64,000 nt of DNA, taken from the NCBI GenBank assembly GCA_025531455.1, contig JAMYHL010000102.1, forward strand, positions 48,419 to 112,418, read 5' to 3'. The notes beneath the pieces were generated by a model. It saw only the letters and a program-made list of their open reading frames with translations, did no database searches and was not told the DNA's origin. The stretch is from Apiotrichum sp. Y4204 (lineage: Eukaryota > Basidiomycota > Tremellomycetes > Trichosporonales > Trichosporonaceae). This document shows positions 1 to 9,852 of the stretch, in pieces. Position 1 is the stretch's first letter, and each line of letters opens with the position of its first letter. The position numbers were made by a program, and so were the translations under genes.

Positions 1-421
1 CGTCGAGGGCAGCGCGCTGGTCGAGGAGGCCTCAGACGACGGCACAGTTGACGAGTTGGCAGTCGGCGGCTTCACAACAGACGTGGTGCCGTTATTGCCA
101 CCAACAGGGGGCTTAACCTCAGTCGTACCCGAAGGCTCAGTCGAAGGAGGCGCAGGGGTCGATGGCTTGACGGGCCCAGTAGTGACGGGAGGTGTGGTCG
201 GCTTCACAGTAGACTCGGCCGTGGATGTCTGAACGTCAGTTGTGCTTTGCATGTGGGGTCCTCACGGTCACTCCGGGCAGGCCCGGTAGCGTAATTCCAA
301 GGTCGATCGGGTCGATGAGACGTTGCCGACGGACTAGCCGCATATGGGGGTGGCGGTCACCGGCGGCGGCAGCGACAACCAGTGGGACTGCAACGAGGGC
401 GGAGAGGGTCGAAACACGCAT
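1..421 (-). CDS. Secreted Ser/Thr/Pro-rich protein, 5' part (truncated by window edge)
   Basis: The gene starts at 421 and runs off the left edge. Exon 1 is 266-421, a 37-nt intron is 229-265 (GTGAGG donor, CTGAC branch, TTCAG acceptor), and exon 2 is 1-228 and stays open to base 1. The visible 128 residues begin with a probable signal peptide (MRVSTLSALVAVPLVVAAAAG), then a short basic stretch, then a low-complexity region dominated by Thr, Pro, Ser and Val-Lys-Pro units with one N-glycosylation sequon (NNGT). This composition is typical of O-mannosylated linkers or stalks in fungal wall proteins and secreted enzymes. No catalytic domain is visible because the rest lies outside the window. 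Phase 0 is kept across the intron and the merged reading frame has no stop, which supports the splice. Confidence 0.6.
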
Positions 422-3400
422 GTTGATATTATGAATAAAATGCGCAGGGAGACCAAAGGAAACGAGAAAGAAGCGAAGAATGTAAGAAAGTTAGAGCGAG
501 GAGAGGATCTTGCCGGGGCGTGCGCTGCACTGGGCGGGGTGGAAACAGCTGACTGTCACAAAGTGAACACGAAAACAGAGACGATAGCAGGAGGATGAGC
601 GATGCGCGATAGGCAACGGTCACTGAGTTACTATCCGTGGTTACTGTTGCGCAGTTCTGTTTACTCGGATACGCGTGTGGTCTCTGGGCACACAAGCTAG
701 TGGCGTGTTGCGTCTAGCTGGGCGATGGGCTCAAGTCTGGTGGATCGCGATGACTCGAGGACAGGATACCCAACACTGATGTGTGCAAGTGTCCAAACGC
801 GAAACTGCAGAAGTGACAAGCCGAAGAGGGAAGAGCGAGAGCGAACGGGGAAGACGAAGAACGAGTGTGCTTTGGCTGAAGGAGAGTCGAAGAATGGAGG
901 GAAACAAAGCGGGGGCTTTGGTGGGTTGAAGCGGGGTCGAAGACGAGTGTCTGTGTGTATGTGTAGACGACGTGTGTTTGAGTGTCGAAGAGGGTGTCGT
1001 TTCGTGATGGCGCCGGGTCCTGCCGCGGTGTGACGAAAAAGAACTGTAAACACGACGAGATGGAGAGGATTCGAGAAGAGAAGAGAGAGGATTGAAGGAT
1101 GAGAAGGATGCGAGGAATGGGAATGGGGAGTGGATGGATGGAATCGTGAACGAGGGACGCGCGGGACACACACTGGGGGTGGGGAGTGGGGAGCAGGGGA
1201 GGAACGAAACTCGCAGGCGCAGCACACGGCGCACAGGCACTCGGTCAGAGATCAGAGAGAGGACACTGTGCACTGTACACAGACCGAAAGAAAGGATGGC
1301 AGACCCCGGAGGAAGGAACCCTCGAGCACCCCAGTTTCTACAGTCCCAGCTGAGAGGCGACTGCGCAAACGCCCCCGAGCGGGTCAGCGCGGCTGTCTCA
1401 CTGTGCGCCGCCTGCACTTTGGTTCTGCGTGCATCCTCTTCTAGTCGAAGTAGCGCGTTTGGATGGATTCGTGGAACCAAGGGGTTACAACACAGACCCA
1501 TGCAGACAGGCAAAGTCAAAGGAGACGAGGGAGGAGAGCAGAGGCGGACGTGTACTGCACGCGTGAATGGTGAATGGGGTCTCCAACGGTCAACGGCCCA
1601 GGCACCTCAGCGAGGGGCGCCCATGCCAATCATGCCAATCATGGACCCTTTCAATGGGTCGCTAACACCCTGGGGACCACCCAGGGCCCACCCTGGATGT
1701 TCAACTGGCGGGAGGCGGCAGAGGGCGGAGAGGGCGGAGAGCTGGGCAGAGGGGCAGCGGCCGGAGGCTACGGCAAACCGGCAGTGAACAGCGCGAACAG
1801 TGTCCGTCGTGACTCCTGAGTGAACTCCTGAACCAATGGGTGAAGCCACCCGGGCCCTCGTCCCGTTCGCTGCTCCGCGTCTTCGCGTTCAGGCACCCAA
1901 AGAAGAAATCGAGTCCTGACCGAACCCTGACCCAGCGTGTCGCAGACAAGGCCAGGGCGTGAGGGGGAGAGGGGTACGCCACCAGGGGAGAAAGTATCAA
2001 ATAGCCTGGACTGTCATGGAACTCCAGTAGTTTTCGCCTTCTTTTCGGCTCGACGCGTTTGTTATTACGTGTCTAGTTGGAATGCGTCGCTTTCGGTCTG
2101 TTTCTAATTGCAGATTGGGCAAGCGGCCAACAGTGCGATCTGGGGACTAACAGTAAAAAAGCGTAAACCTTCCATTGGAGAGCGCGTGTTGCATACATCG
2201 TAACCGGGGGACCCGCGAATTCGGTTTCCTTGCCATGCACCCCAAAATCAGGTCTAGGCCGTCAAGGAGACTGGGCCAATAATGCTGACAATTGACGGTC
2301 GTTAGTAGTCAGTCGCCGGTAAAGCATCTGGCTCCACCACCGTTGGGTTGGAAACCTCATGAGCTGGCTGTTTAACTGTGGCGTTGTGGTGCATCGAGTT
2401 GCCATCCCGTCCGATCGTGCGCGGCATTGTGTACTGCGTCACGGAGATGGCGCCGTTGCTGTGCAGAATGAGACTACGGAGTCCAGTAACGCAGGCCAAG
2501 TGATACATGATATCATCTCCGCGGTCATGACTCCGGTCTGTACAACTCTGCTAGCTGATTACTCTCGGGATCGCGGGGTTTGGTTCTCACGTACTCACCG
2601 GCCCGCAGCTCCCATTCCGGTCGCTTCACCGATGCGATAAGCCCGTAATTTCCTCAATGGGCGACTGTCGATTGGGGTCGTCCCTGGATACTGGGACCTG
2701 CAAGGACATGGAATGGGTTCATGATGCCTCCTTGCACTTGCATCCCGAAGCCGTATGGCCTGTGTTTCATCCTCTCGATAGTACACTCTTGGCTTTGCTG
2801 TTGGAATCGAAGACCTTTTTCGGCCGTGGTTAGTTGTTCGTTAGTGTTAGAGCCTGGCAGCTTTGAATCTCCGGAGCGCTGAAGCTTTGAGTCAGGAGAT
2901 GACTACTGCATGCGGTTGATTCTCCGGCTTTACCTGCTAGCGGCTCACAGTCTATGCCACTGGCCACTGGCTGCCTTTCCGATATCCCGGCCGACAACGA
3001 TGCTGGGTACGATCGGATACAATATTGTCAGGAAGCAGATGCAGGAAGCAGGATCCAGGAAGCAGGTAGCAGGAAGCGAGGGAGCGCGCAGTCCATCGTG
3101 TACACGCATGTGCAGGGATCGAGCACTCGTTACGCTGCATTGTTGCTCCCACATTACGCGTTTCAGATTGAATCAATCACCTGATCAGCTGCACTGTACT
3201 CGACCTTGACGCCCTTGACGCGGAGGATGGTGCGCGATCGTAGCTTCACAGGCGCAGGGGAGAGGGCAACATGTCGACGAGGTGGCCTGGTGGCCTGGTG
3301 ACCTGTTGGCTTGGTGGAATCGGCTCCGATCAACGTACGGCGCCGGGAGTCTAATTACTGACCCCCAGTACCCCCGTTCCTTGTTCTATATGCGTCCTCA

Positions 3401-3824
3401 TTGACATGAGATATCCACGCGCTGAATTGTTCGGTGGCCACACCTCAAACCTTCTGTCAACTGTATCCTGCGGGTCGTGATTCGAGCGGCTCTACAGTCA
3501 CCGACAGTGCGCTCGAGCGGCTAATAGTAGAGTGCCAGAAGGCCAGAGTGCCAAAGTGCCACAGACATCGCGGCACCTGCTGCTGATATCCAGATCCCAG
3601 ACCAATCAGAGCATGAACGGCTTCGACACGGCGAGCAGCGGATTTACGGATGTAGGGCATCACGTGATGCAAAAGCAATAATGACGTGTAAAGCTCTCCC
3701 ACGTCCCTCACTTCCGCCACCAGTACCACTTTGCTGATAACGGATGACCAGATGGCGCAGTGCCAGTGACATTGAATCACAACAATCCAGAAGTTTCCAA
3801 CTACACACTCACCCAGTCCCAGCA
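422..3824. other. Spacer between divergent genes; leader of the secreted protein and short repeats
   Basis: No convincing gene. About 700-1250 is purine-rich on the plus strand, so the minus strand is CT-rich, as expected for the promoter and leader of the minus-strand gene starting at 421. Long open frames here (for example 731-1519 minus) are low-complexity Ser/Pro/Arg translations of that tract. Two short repeat patches occur: AGGAAGCAG-like units at about 3038-3080 and GGTGGCCT-like units at about 3280-3312. Nothing else was recognised. Confidence 0.55.
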
Positions 3825-4751
3825 ATGCCGCCGAAAAAATCCAAGTCCAAGGCGAAGAAGGGGGCCGCGCCGCCGCTACCGGACGAAGCGCCGCCGCTGC
3901 CGAACGAACAGCCGCCGCTACCTGATGAGGCCCCGCCGCTACCCGATGAGCAGCCTCCACTCCCGAGCGATGCCGAGCAGCCGCCGTTGCCGAAGGAGCA
4001 GCCGCCGCTCCCGGATGAGGCGCCTCCGCTCCCCAAAGAGCCTGTTCCAGAGAAGGAGGGAGATGAAGCGAGCGGTGGCGAGGAAAAGGGAGACGAGAAG
4101 GACAAGGACAAGGAGGAGAAGGCGCCGGACCCCGCGGCATGGCAGGCTGTCTGGGCACCAGAGCAGAATGGTGAGTGTAGATGGCAAAGCTTGGTTTCAT
4201 CTGCGTATACTCACTGCAGCGTACTACTTCTGGAACAAGGACACGGGCGAAGTGACATGGACGAACCCGCTTGCGCCGCCGCTGCCCTCTGAGCCTGCGC
4301 CGGAGGCGGATGCCAATGCCGCCGCTGGACCGTCACGCGCGGTGCGGCCCGTCCCCTCCGCGATCCCCGACATTGACCCGGCACTCGCGCACCTCCTCCC
4401 GCCCGAACAGCGTGGGGCCGACGGCGCGCCCCTCGCCGGACTCAAGTACGCTCCGCAGGACTACAACTACTCATTCACACATCTCGACGAGTACAATCGC
4501 GCGAAACGGTTCTCGGAGCACTACTTCAACGTCGACGAGTGGGAGAAACAGAAGGCGGCCGAGTCGTACAAGCGCAAGGCGGAGGAGGAGGCGGGTATCG
4601 TGAGCAATAAGAAGATTACGAAGAAGGATATGGTGAGTGTCGATGACCGGGAGGGCGGACGTGTGTTTGATTGGTTGCTGACTTTTAGGAACGCTTCCGG
4701 GCAAAGAAGGCCGAGCAGAAGGCGCGCAGACAGGCGTGGCTTTACGACTAG
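3825..4751 (+). CDS. WW-domain protein with N-terminal PPLP repeat array
   Basis: Exons are 3825-4170, 4220-4632 and 4689-4751 (273 aa); the introns are 49 and 56 nt. The protein starts with a Lys-rich segment, then eight PPLP motifs (residues 16-70, mostly as PPLP-D/K/N-E-A/Q units), then an acidic Glu/Lys region. A WW domain follows at about 104-134, with first Trp106, Tyr117-Tyr118 and second Trp129 in the TWTNP signature. A ninth PPLP follows at 135-138. The C-terminal half is charged and probably helical (about 195-273) and ends in a basic stretch finishing WLYD. WW domains bind proline motifs, and PPLP is the known ligand of group II WW domains, so self-association or stacking on partners is an inference. 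Fungal WW proteins of this size often act in splicing or transcription, but no specific family is assigned. Intron 1 lies in the middle of the WW domain. A start at 3744 is also in frame but gives an unrelated N-terminus. Confidence 0.85.
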
Positions 4752-5254
4752 GCGAGAGGCTCGGGACTCCGTTTCCCAGTGAATGTTGTTCGCCATGTAT
4801 CCGAGTGTGGTGGGCGAGACGATGACCAGAGATGATCGATTGGGGATAGACATGCAGCTATTAACACAGATGACTACATAAATATGCTGCTGACGGATCT
4901 TGGGTGCAACTAATATATACAATGTCTCGAGCTGCACAACAAAATCATTGAAGGGGATACGCCTCAAAAAGCTGGAGATATTGTTGCCGCGCGTACTGTG
5001 CTCCCTCCACTAGAGGGCGACTCACTCGTGACTCTGACTCACGTAGAATATGCGCCCTAGCCAGCTCCTTGGTTGGTGTAGAAGGGAGTGGCGAATGGTG
5101 CTGTATGGCGAGTTGTCGTCGTACATTATGCCACCAGTGCGAGTACTGTCAATTCGTTACTCGAGTGGTCTCGCCACTGTATTGACAGAATCCGGCTCTG
5201 ACTTGCCACCGCACATCCTGAACTGAGTGGAGATCTCAACTAAGTCTGGCACCT

Positions 5255-5610
5255 TCACAAGATTGACTGGCGAGTGTGGATTGCCAAGGACTCACTCTGC
5301 CCGTCTCACCGTGAGACACTGTGATTGTAAGAAACAAGGTCAGACACCCACCAAGTCTCACGGATTGGTAAACACTGTTTTCTGAAGATGTGTGCCGAAT
5401 GTGACTCTCTCGCCACTGTGCATCCTATGAGTGAGTGCTGCACTGCAGGAGATTGACTCACTGGTGTGAATTGCCCAGCGCTCTGGGCGTCTCACCACGA
5501 AACACCCGCGATCGTCGATGGTAAAAGACAATGTCAGACACCAAGTGTTAAGGATTGGTAAACACCGTTTTTAAAGATGCGTGCCGACTGTAAATCCCTC
5601 ATTCACAACC
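5255..5610 (+). repeat. Diverged tandem duplication, about 150-190 bp per unit, two copies
   Basis: Unit 1 (about 5255-5415) and unit 2 (about 5448-5602) share ordered blocks: GATTGACT, GTCTCACC, GTCAGACACC, GGATTGGTAAACAC, TTTT and AAGATG-GTGCCGA. The blocks are separated by small indels and substitutions. There is no open reading frame across the units and no target-site duplication was seen. It looks like an old local duplication or a fragment of a non-coding repeat. Confidence 0.6.
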
Positions 5611-5669
5611 CACTATCTGGTTGACGGTCATCACTACAGTCGGTCTCACACCGAGTGGTAACTAGAAAG

Positions 5670-5688
5670 GCTCGGTCGGGGACCGAGC
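5670..5688. repeat. Perfect 8-bp inverted repeat with 3-nt loop
   Basis: GCTCGGTC (5670-5677) pairs with GACCGAGC (5681-5688) across GGG. It lies in a spacer just after the tandem duplication and is followed by a second, imperfect GC-rich foldback (about 5698-5720). Role unknown. Confidence 0.5.
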
Positions 5689-7414
5689 TTCACATCCGCC
5701 ACTGTGGGGCCACGGTGGAGTTGGCACCACTGTCGGGCAACGGCTTTGTTTTGAATGTGAGTTTTTCTTCTTACAAGTTACGACGGGCGTGGTTCTACTG
5801 ATACACGGATTATGTTCGGCGTCAATCGTGTAGATAAACCAAGGTACGCCGATAACAGAAAATTGATAACCTTGTTAGTCACTCCATCATCATGGGGCAT
5901 GAGAATACCGTACAGTACATTGCGGACCGCAGGACCGGAATGGCCGGCATCCAGGGATGATGGGCAAAGATGGATTCCTGCGGATCATAATCTTGCCGTC
6001 CCCTCCCCCGCTCCGTTGTTTGTGTTTTCTGCAACGTTGTGATCTGTGAGCTGTGTGGGTTAGAAGGTGGAACTCGTGGTATACCGCATGATCGCGCATG
6101 AGGTCATCCACCCACCTGTCATCGCGGAACGCAGATCGCGTAGTGGGATTTCTAGCATCCGTAGATTCCACATAGAGCAGTATTCGTAGTTTGTCGTTTT
6201 TGCCCTCGCCGTTGGAAGAGTGGATATGCAGACGTCGTAGTGGTTATAAGCCAGACTTTGACAGATCAGACTGGAGTTGCCAAAACATCATCATCGTTTA
6301 CACCAGCAAGAGTAACGACGGCTAGAGTACCCCGCGGGCGGAACAGTGAGTTTTGTGTTGTATGTTTGTGCACCAGTCAGATTCCCCTGCCGGAGTTGTC
6401 CAATGAGACCCACCCCCAATGGGTCCGGTTCAAGGTGTCGTACTGTGGTCTCATTACCGTTTATTGGCCAAGGTGCAACACCTTGCAACATCTCTGTGCA
6501 GCATCATTGTTTTGCTGCACACATATTTTTGCATTGTTCGCACGCATACTGTCAGACAACGAGACTGGTAAGAAACCCCAATGCTCTACGGTGTATGTGT
6601 GAGTGGACAAGAGTCCCTGACGGAGGTTGTAGCTGGTCCCCGCACCAACGACACATCCGCCAGTTGTGCCACTTGCTTGCTGCCTCCCGCCCTTACTACG
6701 ACCCGCCCCAGCGTACCCACCGTGAACCCAACTCTGTATCACCAGCCCTCGCAACCAAACGGGGTGGGATCAGTGCCACAGCAGCAATAATAATGCACCA
6801 CACAATCGCCTGTTGTCATTATTGTACTTTGTTTGCTCCGTACCAACAACCTCGCCATTGGTGGCATCTGGGACATTGCAGTGCGAGCGCCATTTGTCAT
6901 TGTTCCACCGTCGGCCACTTCGACCAACATCACTTTCTGCACACTTCCCTTCATTATCCTTTATCCCCCATCTCCCATCTCGCCTCGCGCCCCGTTAGTG
7001 CGAGACATTGCCGCGTGACGCGTATTATCAGCCGCCTTTAGAAGCACCATTGTGTGCTCGTGTGCGTGTTGGCGCACACACTAGTCTGTGTCACATTACT
7101 CGCCACCATCCCAATGACCGGTTGCGGAATGGGTTCCACTTGGATGTGGAATGCTGGATGATGTGTGTGTCTGCTGTCGTCCACAAAAGGTGCGTGTTTG
7201 TACATGCGCTGCAGCTAGAAATTGTACGTCAAAGTAAAGCCACACACCTCTCTGCATTCTCTTCCTTCACTCGCTCACTCTTCGCTCTAGTGTTTTTCCA
7301 CCCATTCTTTTCTCGTCTCTCCAACTTTCTTCCTCTCTTCATTACCAACTTCGATAATCCCCGCCCAATTTTTATCGCCGCCTCCACTTCTTCTGCCGAT
7401 CGTGCACATTCACG

Positions 7415-9295
7415 ATGTCCGGCCCCATTCCACCCCATCCCAGGTTCGCTAGCGGGCTTCCCAGCCCCCAGGACGCCGACGGCGACGAGCCAAACAGTGG
7501 GCCAAACCCCGAGACCTACGCTTCGAGCCACAATTCGCAGTCTAGTGCCGGAGAGCCCAGTAGTCTGAGGGCCCACTCCGACGAGACGAACGTAAGCGAG
7601 CCCCATCATAATGCCCCACGCCCCACTTCGGCTACCTTCCAAGCCCCACCCCTCGCCGGATCCTCATCGGCAACCTCAACAGTCCGTGGCCGTGGCCGCC
7701 CGCGTAAAATTCCCAAGCCCGCCCATATCCTTGATGTAGTCCTCGGCACCACTGAGCGGCCCTGTCAACTTCCAAAGCCCATCGCCGACACGCTCGCCCA
7801 GCTGTACGCCCACCACCCCACGCACCGCCTTGTTGCCGACCCCGCCGGCCGCCAGCTCGGCCCGTGGAACGACTTCACCCGCCTCCTGCACGGGACCTAC
7901 ATCCGCTCCTTGTCTGGCGAACAGTCTCAGGAGCTCACAAAGGAGCCCGCCCTCCTCCGCCGCGGTATTGTACCTGCCGCACTGCTGTTGTATTACCAGG
8001 TGGCCGGGCAGGAGCCGCCCCCGTACGAGTCGAAAAACGATCGCACGACGCAGGCCTACATGCAAGTCATCAACGTCGATCTCAAGCCCGATTTCTACGC
8101 CTGGGGCATCCGTCCACTCTCATTGATGGTTTCCGGTTCAACCGTCGTCATGTGCCGTAATCTTGTCGGATACCACCAGTCGCCATTGCTGCCAGTGTCG
8201 AGGCCCGAGATTCCGCCACAGTTCTCGACATCTTCAGCCGCGGCTAATCAAGATACTGTCATCCCTGGCGATAACGCGGAAATGACATCCGAGTACAGGG
8301 CGCCAAATCGCAAGCGGCGTCGCTCAGAAAGTGGCGGCGCCTCGAGCGAACCGGAACCCCTGGAAAACGGTTGCCGCTCGTACCACCCCGCCCCCAATTG
8401 CCATTCACCGCTCCACTCATCCAACGGCAACGGTACCTCGATATTCCCCAAACAGATCGCAGTCCACCCAGGGACGGGATTGATGTCTGCCCCGTTGGAA
8501 CGGAGGAACGATGGCAGAGGTAACGATTTGCGTCCCAGGGACTGGAATGGGATTTGGAACGAGCGCGAATTCTCAATCGAGGAGCAGAAAGCCAAGCTGG
8601 CAAAGCGGGAAGAACTTGTCTTGAAGCGTGAATCTCAAGTTGAGAAGCGCGAAGCCCGCCTGTCAGAAGCCGAGGACAATTTTAAACGGAGTCAAGCCCT
8701 CCAGAACGAGCGTCAAGAACGTCAAGACGAGCGACATGTCTTCCAGCAAAACGAACTGAAGCGCATTCAGGCTCTCCTTGCCGAGCGCCAAATTCGTCAA
8801 GATGCGCGGCACAGGCTGCAGGAAAAACGAGAGGAGCAGCAGAAAAGGCTGCAGTTCGAGCAAGACGAGATTCGCGTCCGCCAAAATGCCAGGGAGGACG
8901 GACAGGACGAGCGCGCTCGCCGCCTGGTCGACTGGGAATCCGACCTGCGCTCCTTTCACGACGAGGTGGTCCGCAAGGGGAATGAGGGGCTCGACCCCCG
9001 CCGTCGCATCCCAATTTTTGAGGACGGCTTTAATTGCCTCGAGCGCGAGCAGCAGCAGGCACAACGCGAGCGCTTGGATGCTGCCAACGCACTTGCCGAT
9101 ATCCAGCGCCGCCGCGAAGTTCTGAAGCGCTGGGAAGCCGAGCTGGCGCAGAACGAGGACGCGTATCGTGCCCGCCACGCGGAACTCGAACGCCGCGAGC
9201 AATTCAACCACGAATGGAGCTTGCGGCTCAGTGGCCAGGCGGAAGATCTTGCCTTGCAGCGGGCCCAGCAAGTTGTCGACCATTGTGATCAATAG
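7415..9295 (+). CDS. Intronless AT-hook and coiled-coil protein of unknown family
   Basis: A single 626-aa open frame starting just after a CT-rich leader. The N-terminal 90 residues are disordered (Pro, Ser, Gly). A textbook AT-hook follows at 91-101 (RGRGRPRKIPK), which in known proteins binds the minor groove of AT-rich DNA. Residues about 102-275 form a compact, possibly folded region with hydrophobic segments that I cannot match to a family. A basic nuclear-localisation-like cluster is at 299-303 (RKRRR). From about 383 to the end the protein is highly charged, with repeated Glu-Arg-Gln units, and should form a long coiled coil. The likely setting is nuclear, as a chromatin or DNA-binding factor that self-associates; this is inference from composition. 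It is intronless, unlike most neighbours. No transposase or helicase motif was seen. Confidence 0.8.
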   Translation: MSGPIPPHPRFASGLPSPQDADGDEPNSGPNPETYASSHNSQSSAGEPSSLRAHSDETNVSEPHHNAPRPTSATFQAPPLAGSSSATSTVRGRGRPRKIPKPAHILDVVLGTTERPCQLPKPIADTLAQLYAHHPTHRLVADPAGRQLGPWNDFTRLLHGTYIRSLSGEQSQELTKEPALLRRGIVPAALLLYYQVAGQEPPPYESKNDRTTQAYMQVINVDLKPDFYAWGIRPLSLMVSGSTVVMCRNLVGYHQSPLLPVSRPEIPPQFSTSSAAANQDTVIPGDNAEMTSEYRAPNRKRRRSESGGASSEPEPLENGCRSYHPAPNCHSPLHSSNGNGTSIFPKQIAVHPGTGLMSAPLERRNDGRGNDLRPRDWNGIWNEREFSIEEQKAKLAKREELVLKRESQVEKREARLSEAEDNFKRSQALQNERQERQDERHVFQQNELKRIQALLAERQIRQDARHRLQEKREEQQKRLQFEQDEIRVRQNAREDGQDERARRLVDWESDLRSFHDEVVRKGNEGLDPRRRIPIFEDGFNCLEREQQQAQRERLDAANALADIQRRREVLKRWEAELAQNEDAYRARHAELERREQFNHEWSLRLSGQAEDLALQRAQQVVDHCDQ

Positions 9296-9852
9296 AACCG
9301 TCCGACAGCACTGTATATTCATCCGAAGATTGCCCGCGTTAGACCCGAAACCACTGGGTAATTGTACATAGAGATAGTCCCCATCATTAGCATCCAGGGC
9401 GCGTTGTTGTTTGTCGCCACCATTTGTTTGTAGCTGCCCACTGTCATGCGCTTGATGTAGTTGGTTAGGGCGCTGGCACCGTGCTGGCATGACAGTGAGT
9501 CAGCTAGTCGGTCAGTCCTGGACAAGATTCTCTCTCGGCAAATCGATGCCTTCACGTTTCTGTTATTTCAGTGCGCTTACTTGTTCTGCTCTGAATCCTA
9601 AACCAACCACTAAGTCTTCAGAGCGTCTGATCTTCAGTTATTTTACCATACAAGGTCCGATTGAAAAGCATACATGATGTGTCACCTCGAGTAACCAAGA
9701 AAGAAGAGCTGTCTAAATTTTGCTGGCTGTCGGTGTCAACCCGCCCAAAGAGATCAGAGATGGAGAGAAATTTATACTGTATTACAATGCTGTATTTTCG
9801 CCTTCAACAATACACCGTCCTTAGATTCAAGATTCGCGTCGTCGCCCCTCTA
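9296..9852. other. Convergent 3' flanks of the AT-hook and GH71 genes
   Basis: AT-richer non-coding sequence between two stop codons facing each other. It presumably carries both 3' UTRs and polyadenylation signals. No gene or strong terminator structure was recognised. Confidence 0.5.

Larger units (their letters stand above)
4752..7414. other. Spacer between the WW gene and the AT-hook gene
   Basis: No gene is supported. It contains the 3' flank of the WW gene, a diverged tandem duplication (about 5255-5610), a small foldback (5670-5688), a GTACAGTAC motif (5910-5918) and, from about 7235, a CT-rich leader running up to the next ATG. Open frames at 6240-7041 have no recognisable composition. 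Confidence 0.5.

Noticed and set aside
731..1519. 262-aa minus-strand frame
   Set aside because: Low-complexity Ser/Pro/Arg/Leu translation of a CT-rich tract upstream of the secreted-protein start; three overlapping frames are open there at once.
3457..4200. 247-aa and 100-aa open frames antisense to the PPLP array
   Set aside because: Translations of a repeat on the wrong strand; the plus strand encodes a WW domain in the spliced frame.
5670..5750. Structured GC-rich segment considered as a small RNA gene
   Set aside because: Two foldbacks are present, but there is no recognisable tRNA, snoRNA box C/D or H/ACA, or polymerase III box pattern.
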